Source: Apoderus coryli
Lineage: Eukaryota > Arthropoda > Insecta > Coleoptera > Attelabidae
Direction of reading: 5' to 3'
DNA: 64,000 nucleotides
Assembly (NCBI GenBank): GCA_911728435.2
Contig: OU452202.1
Location: forward strand, 6,923,135 to 6,987,134
Shown: positions 12,601 through 21,690 of the stretch, piece after piece
Position numbering within the stretch: position 1 is the first letter of the stretch
How the letters are laid out: each line of letters begins with the position of its first letter
The notes under the pieces: generated by a model
The model's database searches: none
The model's input: only the letters and a program-made list of their open reading frames with translations
What the model was told of the DNA's origin: nothing
Position numbers and translations under genes: made by a program

Positions 12601-13993
12601 CTGTACACTGCATGCAAAATCCCATCCATCACGAAACAAATATCTTGGCAATAAATATGCTGCTTCTACACTGCTGAAAAATAATCCATTAATAAAAAAC
12701 ACATTTGAAAGTAATCTTTTGCCAGAAAATGCGTATACTGACTAAGGAAATCCGTGAAACATGTTATTATATCCTACGACATTTTTTTTTTAATCTGATC
12801 ACTACCGAGACAGCAAAACTAAAAATTATGTACATAATATGTAAATTCGTAATAAGTTGAACATTTTTATCCATTCTCATAACAATTTGAAACACAACTA
12901 CGTTCTTGAAAGTTTATCATATTTTCCTGAAAAATAAAAAAATCGGTTGTCGCACCGCAAAACTTTCCCGAAGGTTGAACCATCGATCTCTCCTCAATAA
13001 TTATTTAGAGAGGAGTTCATTGTATCATTATTAACTAATCACCCGGGTAACGAAATGTTTTCATCAAAGTTTAAAATCTAAATATATACTAATATTTATA
13101 TCATAATTTTAGAAATAATAATAACATTCTAACCGAACCCAACTACATACTACTTAGTTCAAATATTAGAAAGAAAAACGTAAAAATAATCATTATACCT
13201 TGCTATACTAACCCAACCACCTACCTAACTACTTTGGTCAAAAATTAGAAATAAAAAAAAATTGCAATAGAACGGATCGAACCCAGGACCTTTCTCATCC
13301 AAAGCCATACCGATTATGACTGAGCTACGGCCAATGTGACGGTATAAGAAATAAAAAGAAATTGCAATAAAGTCTGTAATCGCCGGCAAATATCACAAAT
13401 AACCTATAGCTGTAAAGCAAATAAAAAATGCTCTCAAATGATGTATCACTCGACCCCTACTGCTACAACGATTTTAACCAAAAACTAATGGATTCATCCT
13501 AGGACTCCCCCAAACTCATATACCAAAATATATCTCAATTGGTTGAAGCGTTATCGTGGAAGATACATACAGACACACACACAGACAGACAGACTTCCAT
13601 CTGGAAATGGTCTTAATCGTTTCAGGGTTATATCCGTCTTTACTTCAATTTTTATTAGCGGGAAAGTAAAAACGTAATAAATTACACGGTATTCTCAATG
13701 GAATCACTATAATGGGTATACGACATTATTTCCTGAAGTATTTAAAATCTTTTCCGCATCGTCTGTGACACCCCGTAAACATATATTTTTTTTCAGCGTT
13801 CAATTTATCAGGTGGATATTACAATCCAGCATTGGCAACATCGTTAAAGCTAGGCTGTGAAGGAAATACGTTCTTGGAACACATGGTGGTTTACTGGCTT
13901 GGAGCTGGCCTAGGATCATTGCTGTCTGTGTATATATTTAAGTCTACATATGTACAAAATATTGTAGAAAAAATTAAGCCTAAAACTGAATAA
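417..13993 (+). CDS. Aqp12L: AQP12-like unorthodox aquaporin (superaquaporin), spliced, 5' end incomplete
   Basis: Four exons (417-613, 8683-8875, 10955-11175, 13797-13993) join in one frame with GT-AG introns of about 8.07, 2.08 and 2.62 kb and give 268 residues, close to the usual length of this family. Seen: an N-terminal hydrophobic helix, the helix motif LELCAACFELII, a variant first NPA box in CPYNPM, a canonical second box YYNPALA, and a Cys nine residues after that box, which is the hallmark of AQP11/AQP12 proteins. Known family members are channels of intracellular membranes whose substrate is poorly defined. The start codon is not in exon 417-613: its frame is closed just upstream and an acceptor (ttttag) precedes it in phase 2, so a short initiating exon lies further left, possibly outside the window. 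The gene converges on aPKC. The large first intron is mostly transposons. Confidence 0.88.
614..1156. other. Aqp12L intron 1, part without recognised feature
   Basis: AT-rich sequence between the donor of the first visible exon and the first repeat. No coding pattern or clear repeat is visible. Confidence 0.5.
1157..1410. repeat. Direct repeat X, left copy
   Basis: About 254 bp nearly identical to 5938-6192. Both begin aatgtacaaactttacattt and both run directly into a mariner terminus (ggtcattcaataa). The two copies bracket the CR1 LINE. The identity of X is unknown. Confidence 0.85.
1411..1662 (-). mobile_element. Mariner relic A, internally deleted
   Basis: It starts with the same terminal sequence as mariner B (6193) but jumps after about 26 bp to sequence equal to B near 6840, then follows B to the region of 7088. 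Only non-coding or degraded transposase sequence remains. It is cut off where the CR1 LINE begins. Confidence 0.7.
1908..2954 (+). CDS. CR1 LINE ORF1 protein with PHD-like zinc finger
   Basis: 348 residues. Residues about 9-60 carry a PHD/zinc-finger cysteine pattern (CPICERTV, CAACCSWVHKGC, WECRMC), as in ORF1 of insect CR1/T1/Q elements. Residues about 150-200 are charged and heptad-like (likely coiled coil for trimerisation). The C-terminal third, starting SKNIIIYNLNESS, resembles the RRM-like nucleic-acid-binding domain of LINE ORF1 proteins. It probably packages the element RNA. Its TAA overlaps the start of ORF2 in the sequence TAATG. Confidence 0.85.
   Translation: MDAGIVICPICERTVAKSQRAIECAACCSWVHKGCSDLQTAEFNKIHSTFVKNGSHSWECRMCSNIVRRISMGNSVTCKANTTNTSEVPDVSSNGGAAYPPITPNTAGGVSFNEVKKLVSQMQSKKNVGIGDAIAVMSKMLGVIMDQSRVLAEVLSEVRTIKEEKNNKIAELESRVAEITVELASIRETSRRDISTDGNPESWYEEMQDRQERSKNIIIYNLNESSDSSVESRVNHDKSRLKEVLTSINVDLNVDPIKLFRLGKRANGVRQRPLKVVLGDEHLVMECLKKRRLLKGMADDVRIGADQTVQQRQYFKSLLEEQQRGRANGEDLVIKYFQGVPKLIKSKN
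2954..5791 (+). CDS. CR1 LINE ORF2: AP endonuclease and reverse transcriptase
   Basis: 945 residues, uninterrupted. The N-terminal part has apurinic-endonuclease motifs (YYQNVRGLRSK, ALTETFLND, ILIMGDFNVSG). The reverse transcriptase follows from about residue 430 with VCPVFKSGD, NYRPISILSNFSKLLE, a YTDFCKAFDRIDH segment, GVPQGSNLGPLLF and the catalytic YADD at residues 667-670. The C-terminal part matches the CR1 tail. It nicks target DNA and primes reverse transcription. Translation is probably coupled to ORF1 by termination-reinitiation, since the ATG shares one base with the ORF1 stop. Confidence 0.93.
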   Translation: MPPNRIQPSLTCYYQNVRGLRSKTHDLYVSSDVGGFDVVALTETFLNDGIDSAELFSSKYTVFRKDRNCILSGKQDGGGVVLAIKSYIRSQILDITELNTAFPMIDVLGCKCKFDCYCMSIFVVYGPPYIEASVFELFLECFEQICHEGKILIMGDFNVSGFADKNSIDNKSASMHNYLNFLGMNQYNNVANSHGRLFDLIISSVPCIVTKEDVPFLSEDAQHHPALNVEIISVCYKESMFKANDRKANYNFKKANYEILYEILFQRDWSYLYNCNDVDDALNLFYADLYSVFDSCVPLYRTFSHQYPPWFNSEIIRNIKCKAVLHKKYKNTKSRYYYDKFSDIRRLLKQQITTSYKNYARFAEDHIVTDPRSFWSFVNRSRQQSRIPGSMQYNNNVIEDPQSIIETFAKYFESVFVGPVGCGNVDALSLLCGNDITFGNITEGEIVMAARKLKNRFTSGPDGIPSFLVKDTISVMCVPLCIIYNLISRRNTFPMVWKNAKVCPVFKSGDRADITNYRPISILSNFSKLLEIVLYNRIYPIVQHGLVQYQHGFIAHRSTLTNLSIFSQYVSGTLDNRGQVDVVYTDFCKAFDRIDHTILIQKLPHFGFSADAVCLLQSYITDRVQFVSYNGYTALSGVPQGSNLGPLLFLLFINDLGELLNCSKLIYADDLKIFTTISTPQDCVSLQDSLQLVNAWCEQNRLTLNPKKCNVVSYTRKTSPTIFYYNVNGVILNRKESIKDLGVIFDMHFTFKEHITGVVAGATKAYGFIVRNSKYFESVVTLNTLYFAYVRSKLEYCSLVWYPCYDCDIQMIEKVQRKFLKCLCFKIDGTYPDRGIPYKYLIDRFQFQSLRRNLFSISFLYKIFNGDVVCPELLEKVSLLVPRINARSSIAFYNERARTNVILKSPIYTMCRQFNLVNDQCDIFFDSLNEILSSAESIIKDLDIH
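5938..6192. repeat. Direct repeat X, right copy
   Basis: Second copy of the sequence at 1157-1410, with only scattered differences, again joined to a mariner terminus. Confidence 0.85.
6261..6824 (-). pseudogene. Mariner transposase remnant (catalytic half)
   Basis: Three overlapping frames on the minus strand each match part of an irritans-subfamily mariner transposase: MDETWLHYDTPESKRQ with the first catalytic Asp, the segment ending DYYCALLDRLKAEFAK, and PPYSPDLARSDFFL with the third catalytic position. Frameshifts prevent one protein. Confidence 0.85.
7420..7645. repeat. Palindromic MITE with ~102-bp arms
   Basis: Arms 7420-7521 and 7544-7645 are near-perfect reverse complements around 22 bp. 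The inner half contains accatacatgtttcgggaca. A partial relative lies at 37145-37200 and a similar foldback at 35586-36057. It sits inside mariner B. Confidence 0.88.
7836..8682. other. Aqp12L intron 1, 3' part with a LINE tail
   Basis: AT-rich sequence. Around 8493-8537 it reads ctgaaactcgcccatgaata followed by a ttattattatta run, closely matching 62579-62634; this is probably the 3' tail of a 5'-truncated LINE. No other feature is seen. Confidence 0.5.
8683..8875 (+). CDS. Aqp12L: Aqp12L exon with variant first NPA box
   Basis: Acceptor ttttag ends at 8682 and donor AG|GTAAG follows 8875. It begins ADNWGVSAYAIYLFLLTIWW and contains ACPYNPMEDVIEG, where NPM replaces the first NPA; substitution at this box is usual in the superaquaporins. 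Phases match both neighbours (1 in, 2 out). Confidence 0.9.
8876..10954. other. Aqp12L intron 2, nothing recognised
   Basis: About 2.1 kb of AT-rich sequence between matched splice sites. I see no coding sequence or inverted repeat. Confidence 0.5.
10955..11175 (+). CDS. Aqp12L: Aqp12L exon
   Basis: Acceptor tacag ends at 10954; donor TTAG|GTAAT follows 11175. It encodes RYVQTIWALELTETHKG, then FEDCTADLQVDMISGAIIEG and a hydrophobic helix region, matching loop C and helix 4/5 of AQP11/12-like proteins. Confidence 0.88.
11452..12605 (-). mobile_element. Long-TIR Tc1-like element, degraded
   Basis: Inverted arms lie near 11453-11590 and 12230-12372 (for example aaacaagtaggctttggaaa on the left and its complement on the right). 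The right tip ends in caccctgta at 12605; the left tip is lost. A minus-strand remnant at 12194-11904 reads FGITVWCGIINGHLSSPYFY and AYLQFLQEQL, matching the DDE transposase of the elements at 38143-40528 and 46705-47779. Confidence 0.75.
11904..12194 (-). pseudogene. Tc1-like (IS630 superfamily) transposase fragment
   Basis: 96 codons covering the segment between the first and second catalytic Asp (VWCGIINGHL, SPYFYKGVL, YLQFLQEQLSVFLDVPF). Both catalytic ends are missing. Confidence 0.7.
13262..13640 (-). repeat. Dispersed repeat ending in a tRNA-like module and oligo(T)
   Basis: Read on the minus strand, 13640-13345 is a body with acttccatct-type sequence, a gtctgtct tract and tatatgagtttggggga, shared with 56930-57320. 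A tRNA-like segment at 13340-13262 follows, with an A-box-like GTAGCTCAGTC and a B-box GGGTTCGATCC, then nine T (13261-13253). The cloverleaf is imperfect, so this is a tRNA-derived repeat part rather than a tRNA gene. Confidence 0.7.
13797..13993 (+). CDS. Aqp12L: Aqp12L terminal exon with second NPA box
   Basis: A long T tract and ttcag precede 13797. The exon reads AFNLSGGYYNPALATSLKLG and then the conserved Cys nine residues past NPA. A last hydrophobic helix (VVYWLGAGLGSLLSVYIF) and a short Lys-rich tail end at TAA 13991-13993. Confidence 0.92.
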
Positions 13994-14077
13994 ATCAAAA
14001 TAATATGTATAAATTGTAAATACCTATGTATATAAAACGAAACTGCCAAGTTGTTAAATTCCCGTAAGTATATGTCA

Positions 14078-14083
14078 AATAAA
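14078..14083 (+). promoter_or_regulatory. Aqp12L polyadenylation signal AATAAA
   Basis: AATAAA lies 85 bases after the Aqp12L stop codon on the same strand, a normal distance for a short insect 3' UTR. Confidence 0.6.
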
Positions 14084-15654
14084 GAAACATTTTAAATAAT
14101 TGTAATTTAACTGGTTCTATTATAAGCAAAAGACAATTTTCACAATGCCTGGACTCTTATGCCAATGTATATCAGGTAGAATACTCCGTTGGCACACACT
14201 TTAGCTTACCGTAATATAAACTTCATATTACGTTAACCACAACAGTCAATAACTTCGATATCTGCAAAACATACTAATTACTGTTGTATCCTGAATTTAT
14301 GTGAAGTCCTTCCCAACATTTGGAAGGTCGTTTGTCCCTGAAAAAGAATGAGGCAAAAAAAAAGTTTCTAACCAGCAGAAAACAGGATAAAGGTTTACGA
14401 TAACTGTAGAGATGGTAATCTAGTGTTTTAAACAATATTTTGCGACTTTTTCAAATATACTTTTAAGAAAAAACGCAAAATAGCATAACATTTAATAAGT
14501 AGATCTTTATTATAAAGAATACAAATGAAATAATAAACTTAGATAATATTGTATATAGTTAACTTAAAAATAATGGAAGTAGTGTAAACACCACAAACAA
14601 TTATACTGGAATAGGAATGAGTAGAGAAAATAAAATTAGTACTAAATAATACAATTTAAATACCTAAATAATATTGTTTATAAATAACTTAGAAAAAAAA
14701 ATCAGATATTTAAATATTATTTTAACTAATCTATTAAGTCCATATTTTTCTTATCATACAAAATGCTTACAATTTTTACTCACGAAAGATACTTTTTACG
14801 CATTCAGTCAACGTTTTCATATTATAGTAGAATCAACTTTTCGCAATGTGCTAGTTATTAAATACTAAAACAAAAATTATTCCACTTTCCAATATTATTC
14901 GACCCCATCATTCCAGTTATGAAAAATAAATAAATAAAATTCTATTCTAGTAATCTTTAAAACATTCTAGTTTTTTACGTAACTGGAATAAGGAGTATCC
15001 TACGTTAAACTTGTATAATAGTCAAAATTCTACATTTTGGAAAGTGGAACGATTGGATTAAATAAACATTCCTTGAAACTTTGAAAATCAAAACGACAAC
15101 TAGACTTAAAAGATTTCCTAACAAAATTAACGTTACCTATATTTCGAAATATAAACAATACTTAATATAGATTAACAAATAAATTTTAAAAACATACTAG
15201 AATTAGTTTTGAAATATTTTAAAGTTATTAAAGTTTTAATAATATAACATATGTATAGCTATGATTTTTTGAATCAGTTTTTTTTTCAGTGCATTTATTT
15301 TATATAACCTCTTATATTTTTTAAAAGCCGCTATTAAATATTTTAAAATTTTATGTTGTGTAAGACCTTATTTCACTTTAATTTATTTTGTTTTGTTTAC
15401 TTCAGGCGTCATGAAAAACGTCATTTATAAAATATATTTTCAATATCTTTGAGGCTATGATATTAGACTCGAATAATTTGTGTATGCACAAAATAAAAAT
15501 AAATTTAACGTTATACAACTCGACACTCTGCCTACACCTAGACAAAGTTAAAAACTTATTTTGTTTCTGATCCTATATCTTGTTACAAGTTTCTGACGAA
15601 ATATAATATTACTTGTTAGTATTTTTTAGTATATTAACATTTTTATTCCGATGT
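14084..15654. other. Intergenic, nothing recognised
   Basis: About 1.6 kb of very AT-rich DNA after the Aqp12L poly(A) signal. There is no credible coding sequence. Confidence 0.5.
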
Positions 15655-17965
15655 CAGTGGCGGCCCGTGACCTGTTACAGAGGCAGTGCTGCAGAGCGTA
15701 GACTGCGCCATTATATCTTTATCCACCCTGTACGTGCACAACATGAAACACAAAATACTGGTACTTATTCATAATTAATTTTCGATGCAAACTTTTCAAT
15801 TTGTTAAAGTCCAGTAGAGATCGAATAAATTTTAGCACTATTGATAAACACGTTAAAGCATTTAGTCGATCTTGTGACATACTACTTCTTAAAAATGTTT
15901 TAATTTGTTAAAGAAGAAAAATTTCTTTCAGGCTCTGCGGCATTGTGACAAGTATTTGTAACAATTTTATTGTTTCGGTAAAAACTTCCTGAAGGTTACT
16001 GTCAATTAAAAAATTAAGAAGCCCAGCACATGAGGAAAACTGACGAATCTGCTTACTAGAATATAAAATACTAAGCTCTGTCTTTATTCAGTTTTTTCCA
16101 ACATTGGGTACGACTCAATAGTTTTATTAAATATTCATGGGGAAATGAAAGCTCATACCACTCAAACTTCTCGCAAATAAATAGGTTTGCCGCATTTAAC
16201 TGATTAGTATTTGCTAAATCGCGGATGCTTTCCAAGGGTCATAATTGAATTTTCTTCTTTGAGTCTCGATAACCTGCACAGTCTTGGCTTCATTCAGAAT
16301 ATCATATATATTTTAAATTTTTTTGAACATGTCTTAATTTCCACAGAATCAATAATGCGCTTTTGTGGTTCGTTAAAAAGAGTATTTACATTGTCGCATT
16401 ATGTAATGAAAAAATGTAAGCCAAAATATGAACGACTTTTCCTGCAAAAGCCTTTGAATTGCGCCAGCCTGGTTTTTTGTTGTCATATTTACCTCAGGGG
16501 CTCTTCAATTTCCTCCATGCACTCTATAAGCTCTTCTTTATACTCGAAAACTACGTTTACCGTTCTACTTTTAAAATTCCATTTTCTAGGAACAGACCTG
16601 GAGATTTTTGGTTTTGATACTCTATCAAGAAAAGCAACGCGTTGGCTAGAGTTGGTGAAAAATTTTGGAATTTCACTTAGATTTCCAAAAAATAAACGGA
16701 CATCATTATTTTGCGAAGCTGCTGAGCTACAGGGTACTTAATTCTAGTTTGTACCCCATTCTGTTTTCTTTTCATTACAGCTGCGTCATCGTAGCACTGT
16801 GCAATTAACTTATTGGGATTTTTTTACCCACTAATGGCTCAAGGTCTCTTATGATAAGCTAACTTCGTGATAAACTTCGAAAATACAATCTAATAAATCG
16901 TTTTGAATTTCTTGAGACGTCCCTTTCAAGACTGTCGCCTGCTCTAAATGTTTAATTTTTTGTCTATATCGGCTGTATAATTAATGAGATCTTGGAAAAT
17001 ACCCGCATTTTCAGAATGTTCACTTTCGTCATGGCCCCGAAGTGTCAGTCCACAAAATTTAATTGCTTCGATAAGTTTATAAAGTACAAATCTATTTTTA
17101 GTTACCTTCTCGTTATGAATTGCAATGTTTTTCCAATATGCATTATCTAGCCGTTCTTGTATATTTCTGTTTCTGAATAATGTTAGACGCTTTTGATTTG
17201 TAAGATGCTGTTTGGAATTTCTATGCAGTTTGGCCATTTCAGCGAGATCCACTAAATCATCCACTGCATTTAACCACCACAAAGTACACACACAAAACAA
17301 AATAGTCTATTTTTTATTTCACAGCCACAGATCCATCCGTATTTTTCATAAATGTTTTTAAGTAACTGTTTCTCCGGCTTGTCGAAAACACTTCAATATT
17401 TAAGTCAGGCTGGGGCCATCCATTTTGTTTAATTTTAAGTTTTTCGTCAATGCTTAATCTTGAAAACTCCTTATACTTTGAAATTAAAACCATTTTCCAA
17501 TAACTAACAAAGCCATAACAATAAACTCAAAATATGAAACAATATAGGTAAACAAACGCTACATTCTGTCGATTCTGCAGCTCTGTATCTATACGTCATC
17601 AAGCTCTAAGAACTATATTAGAAACCTCAGCTTTAAACTAATTCTAGATTGTGCATTGGTTGGCTCATCATTGTAATTTTAGGCAATGTTAGTCTTAACA
17701 AAAATATCAGATTAAAATATCAGCAACGTTTTTTCATTTAGTTTGGAATCGAAGGCAAAATTTCATCACAAAATATTGATACTGTATAAAATATTTGTAA
17801 CAAGTGTAACGTTTTGCTATAAAACTCGTAGCTATCTAATTTTATATCGTCAAGCCATTGGTTATATACGCTGGCATTTTCTTTTCGTCTCAAAATAAAA
17901 AAATCACTAGTGTGGTTTGTTTTTAATGAATCATTCTTTGTCATATTCTTTAATTTTACAATCAT
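15655..17965 (-). mobile_element. hAT element (ZMYM1-like transposase), decayed
   Basis: The left end starts cagtggcggcccgtgacc, a typical hAT terminus. Minus-strand fragments follow the order of ZMYM1-type hAT transposases. The zf-TTF region is near 17480-17170 (IDEKLKIKQNGWPQPDLN, KLHRNSKQHLTN). Then come KTKNRFVL-like and LRGHDES sequence near 17100-17030, ASQNNDVRLFFGNLSEIPKF and WNFKSRTVNVVFEY near 16700-16530, and RSSMSQDRLNALTCLSI, the dimerisation tail, near 15895-15845. Many stops and frameshifts are present. The right terminus was not found. Confidence 0.8.
16944..17300 (-). pseudogene. hAT transposase fragment, zf-TTF / start of catalytic region
   Basis: The longest open piece of the relic (118 codons). 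It contains AEMAKLHRNSKQHLTNQ, then NIAIHNEKVTKNRFVL and FCGLTLRGHDESEHSENAG, conserved near the first catalytic residues of ZMYM1-type hAT transposases. Confidence 0.8.
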
Positions 17966-19373
17966 TTTGTGTTTTTTTTTTACTTATGACTTAGTACGTT
18001 TACAGTTTTGGTAACAGAATGTTAATGATATTAATGAAAAGCACACAAAAATGACAAAATCTTTGTCCGATCCATTTGTTTTCGTTAATTACTCAACTCA
18101 CATCTTTGGACCAAAATTCAATCATCAGAAAAAAAAACTAGATGTAGCAGTAATAAAAAAAGGAACATCCTTTTAATAATAATGGTTTATTTTAAATATA
18201 TTTATGTTGAATGACGTAGATGTAGGATTATGCGTCGGGGTTTATATTCGCTCAGTAACTGATTTTAGCAATCCTAGCTGTCTCATTGGTTATTTGTTGT
18301 GAAGAAATCCTAAATTAACCCTAATATGAATAATAACTATAGAAATAAATTCGTCATATCATAACCTCAAATATATTTTAAGCACCATATACGTGTTAAC
18401 AACAAGTCAGTGTCAATATAATAATTTTTAATATTCAGTCTCATCTTGTATTATATTTAATAATATTGAAATAGGGGTAAAAGGGAAACCAAAATACCTA
18501 AAAAATTATCTTGAGACATAGACACTTGGAATGTACATTAAGTAGGTTAACACAAATATGGCCAAAATATGGAACTTGTCAAAAAAGTGTATCAGTCATA
18601 ATAAACTAATGATTCATTTTCGAATAATTAGTTGTCATTTAAAATGTTGATAATGTCCAATTTGATAGCTTATATATTGTCTAGTAGGCAATTCGTTTAT
18701 ATTATTAAATATCACTAATATTCATTTTAAGTACAATTGAAATTCAAATATATATTTGAAAATTGTAATACTGAATCCGATTGCCTATTTGATCGACAAT
18801 GTTATTTTTATTTTTGTAAAAAGTGTTCAAGATTATATATATTTTTAATTATTATAAGTATTATCTACTTTAATATTTACACTTCGTGCACAAGTTCCAT
18901 AGCATAAATTTATTCATATAATTTGCTACAAAATCCTTCTAGCTACCTTACTAATATATTTTTGTAATTTTTGTCTAGAAAAAAGTCAGGGGATTGGGGG
19001 AGCAAAATAATCCCTTTTCACCACTGATATATTATTTATATTAACTTTAAACTCTTTTTATTTATCACATGAATTTTTAGATCTTAAAGCTACATATTAT
19101 CATTATATTATCACATTTCTATTATTTAATATACAAAAATTAATAGCAAATTATTTTTTGAAATGTGAAGTTACATATTTTAGTCACTATGTGGAATGTA
19201 CAGTCGCACGCCAGAATAAGTTGTTTGTTTTGTAAGGCAAAAAATCATATAAATTAACCAAAACTATCAGTATCAGACAGTGTTTACCAGATAGAAATCA
19301 CCAGTACAATGTTACAGTAGGTCATAAAAGGGGAACGCACTACAGGCTAAACCAGTGCACGATAGCACAGCTT
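17966..19373. other. Intergenic, nothing recognised
   Basis: AT-rich stretch without a coding pattern or an obvious repeat. Confidence 0.45.
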
Positions 19374-19374
19374 A

Positions 19375-19905
19375 TACCGTACCGAAGCAGTTGTTCAACT
19401 TCACGTCGGCACTTTGAGATGTTTGTTAAGCCAACTATTAGTCCTCATATTTCCCGCCGGCGCATTGCACAAGGTATTTTATTCTTAAAATCGCGATCAG
19501 ATGCCGGATTTAAAATAAACATCTGTAACAAAAAATGCTGTAAACATAGATCTATCTGACAGCGCTAGTTCTAACAGTATTTAAAATTTGATGTACCTTA
19601 TACTTTTATTCACTTCAGTTTTTCGTCCTTTGGAAAACATTTTGATTTTGCAAACAAAGCAAAAAAAAAAACAGTCTATTAATGGTATACAAACCGGCAG
19701 AATATTTTTACGGATTCCGATTTATAAAAATAAATATAAACGTTCTCACCGAAAATTCTTCTCTGAACTCTATCCTTGATTTGACAGACAAGGCTATACT
19801 ATAGTGGACAGCTGTTCTAAAAGCAACATGCGCATGTCGAAAATGCAACGTTCCTATTGGTGGCTTTATAGAACATCGAGAGTTGAACAACTGCTTCGGT
19901 ACGGA
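19375..19905. mobile_element. Non-autonomous TIR element (~530 bp)
   Basis: The left end ccgtaccgaagcagttgttc (19378 on) has its exact complement at the right end (to about 19904): 24 identical bases. The interior has no transposase. The superfamily is not assigned. Confidence 0.75.
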
Positions 19906-19906
19906 T

Positions 19907-20197
19907 AAACTGTGACGATAGTAGTAGGATAACTAAAGGTTATTCCAACCGTGCCTCTAAAATTTATACGTATAGTCAACCTAATTTTCTAAAGAGCAAT
20001 GTGTGTCTGTGCATATACCATCTTTATGTAGGTAATGTGCTATACTTGATAAAAAAAAATATACTCAGTAATAGCACAAGAACATATAACAATCAGAAGA
20101 ATAACAGAAAGAGAGATCCGATAAGGTCGTCTATAACCTCGGTCCTCTGTACTATATTGCATATCGGGACAGGTCTCAGGTTATTTAACCAATCCCG
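19907..20197. other. Intergenic, nothing recognised
   Basis: Short spacer without recognisable features. A fragment caggtctcaggttat near 20171 resembles the start of the following repeat. Confidence 0.4.
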
Positions 20198-20835
20198 CAC
20201 AGGACCGGCCTGAGGTTATATTTAATATAAGAAATATTTTTATTTTTGGAGCCAGTTATTTTTGGATATCGCATCACTCCCAAAAAGTTTCCAAACGATT
20301 GTTCTTCCTTATATATGGCCTCCTGCTAATCAATATCAAACAGCCAGCGTTTCTTCTTTCTTGATAGCAATCATCAATACTTCCAGGGTTCTTGTTTGTT
20401 TCTTATTGGACTTTATGTAGCGTACTCCTCTAGTTTAGTATTAAACTGACAATCGTTTTACCACTTCACCAAAACACTTCTTTTAAATCTCGACGCGCGT
20501 TTCGCTAACAATGTTAGCACAGGACCGGCCTGAGGTTATATTTAATATAAGAAATATTTTTATTTTTGGAGCCAGTTATTTTTGGATATCGCATCACTCC
20601 CAAAAAGTTTCCAAACGATTGTTCTTCCTTATATATGGCCTCCTGCTAATCAATATCAAACAGCCAGCGTTTCTTCTTTCTTGATAGCAATCATCAATAC
20701 TTCCAGGCTTCTTGTTTGTTTCTTATTGGACTTTATGTAGCGTACTCCTCTAGTTTAGTATTAAACTGACAATCGTTTTACCACTTCACCAAAACACTTC
20801 TTTTAAATCTCGACGCGCGTTTCGCTAACAATGTT
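20198..20835 (+). repeat. 319-bp tandem duplication
   Basis: 20198-20516 is repeated almost without change as 20517-20835 (both begin gcacaggaccggcctgaggt); I saw one base difference in the part compared (gggttc/ggcttc). Such identity indicates a recent duplication. The 3' end of each unit forms one arm of the following palindrome. Confidence 0.92.
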
Positions 20836-20959
20836 AGCATCCTCAGGAGAGAATTAAAGAGTTTTAATTCTCTCCTGAGGATGCTAACATTGTTAGCGAA
20901 ACGCGCGTCGAGATTTAAAAGAAGTGTTTTGGTGAAGTGGTAAAACGATTGTCAGTTTA
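20762..20959. repeat. Palindrome with 97-bp arms
   Basis: 20762-20858 and 20863-20959 are reverse complements separated by four bases. The left arm is also part of the tandem duplication, so the arm exists three times in 500 bp. It would form a long hairpin. Confidence 0.92.
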
Positions 20960-21690
20960 GTGTTCTACGCCAAAGGTTCTACTCATCGATTATAGTTTAG
21001 TATTGCTTGTTTGTTCACTGCTCAATCTGTGCCACACTGCTGTTTTGTTTATGTTAGTTTGTATAGGGTAGGTATTCACAGAGGTTTGAACTTTTCTCGT
21101 TCTGCGGCGTATCAGAAGATTCACAATTTGGGAACGCTTCCAAACGATTCATTTAGTTTAATTAAAATTTTTGAAGTTCCTTGTATATACTTTAAAGTAT
21201 AAAATAATTTTACTTGCATAAATAAGGTTATACTTCATATTACAGAAATGTAAACAAAGGTGAATGTAATTTATGATTTTGCCTATTGAAACATTACTGT
21301 ATTACAATGTTAAGAGTTTTTTTTAATGTTCATTAAAAATTTAAATTGGAAACAAAACTAACAAAATTGTCATGGGGCATCATAAGGTTGCCAAACGAGT
21401 CCGAGTTTGCATTTCTGAAGGCTTTCAAATGGCAAAATATTGAGGAAGGATCAATATCTTTGCGTGCTTTTATTTTAATTATTTTCCAAACAATCTTGGT
21501 TTAGTCTACAGGTAAACAAAAATTTAAATGCTATAGAACTTCATTGTTCCAACTTTGAAACAAACCGTTTATAGTTAGTTTTAAAGAGTTTATGCATTTC
21601 ACCTTATTAGCAACATTCATATTTCCGCTGAAAACCTGGGCTGCCTTGAAAGATCAATGAAACTTTTTGGATGATGATGTTTGCGATGAA
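20960..21690. other. Intergenic, nothing recognised
   Basis: No coding sequence or clear repeat was seen. Confidence 0.4.

Noticed and set aside
13262..13340. Possible tRNA gene on - strand
   Set aside because: The B-box is good, but the anticodon arm is weak and the acceptor stem does not pair; treated as a tRNA-like repeat module.
16211..16741. 176-codon open frame on + strand
   Set aside because: It is antisense to recognisable hAT transposase fragments on the minus strand, so a shadow frame.
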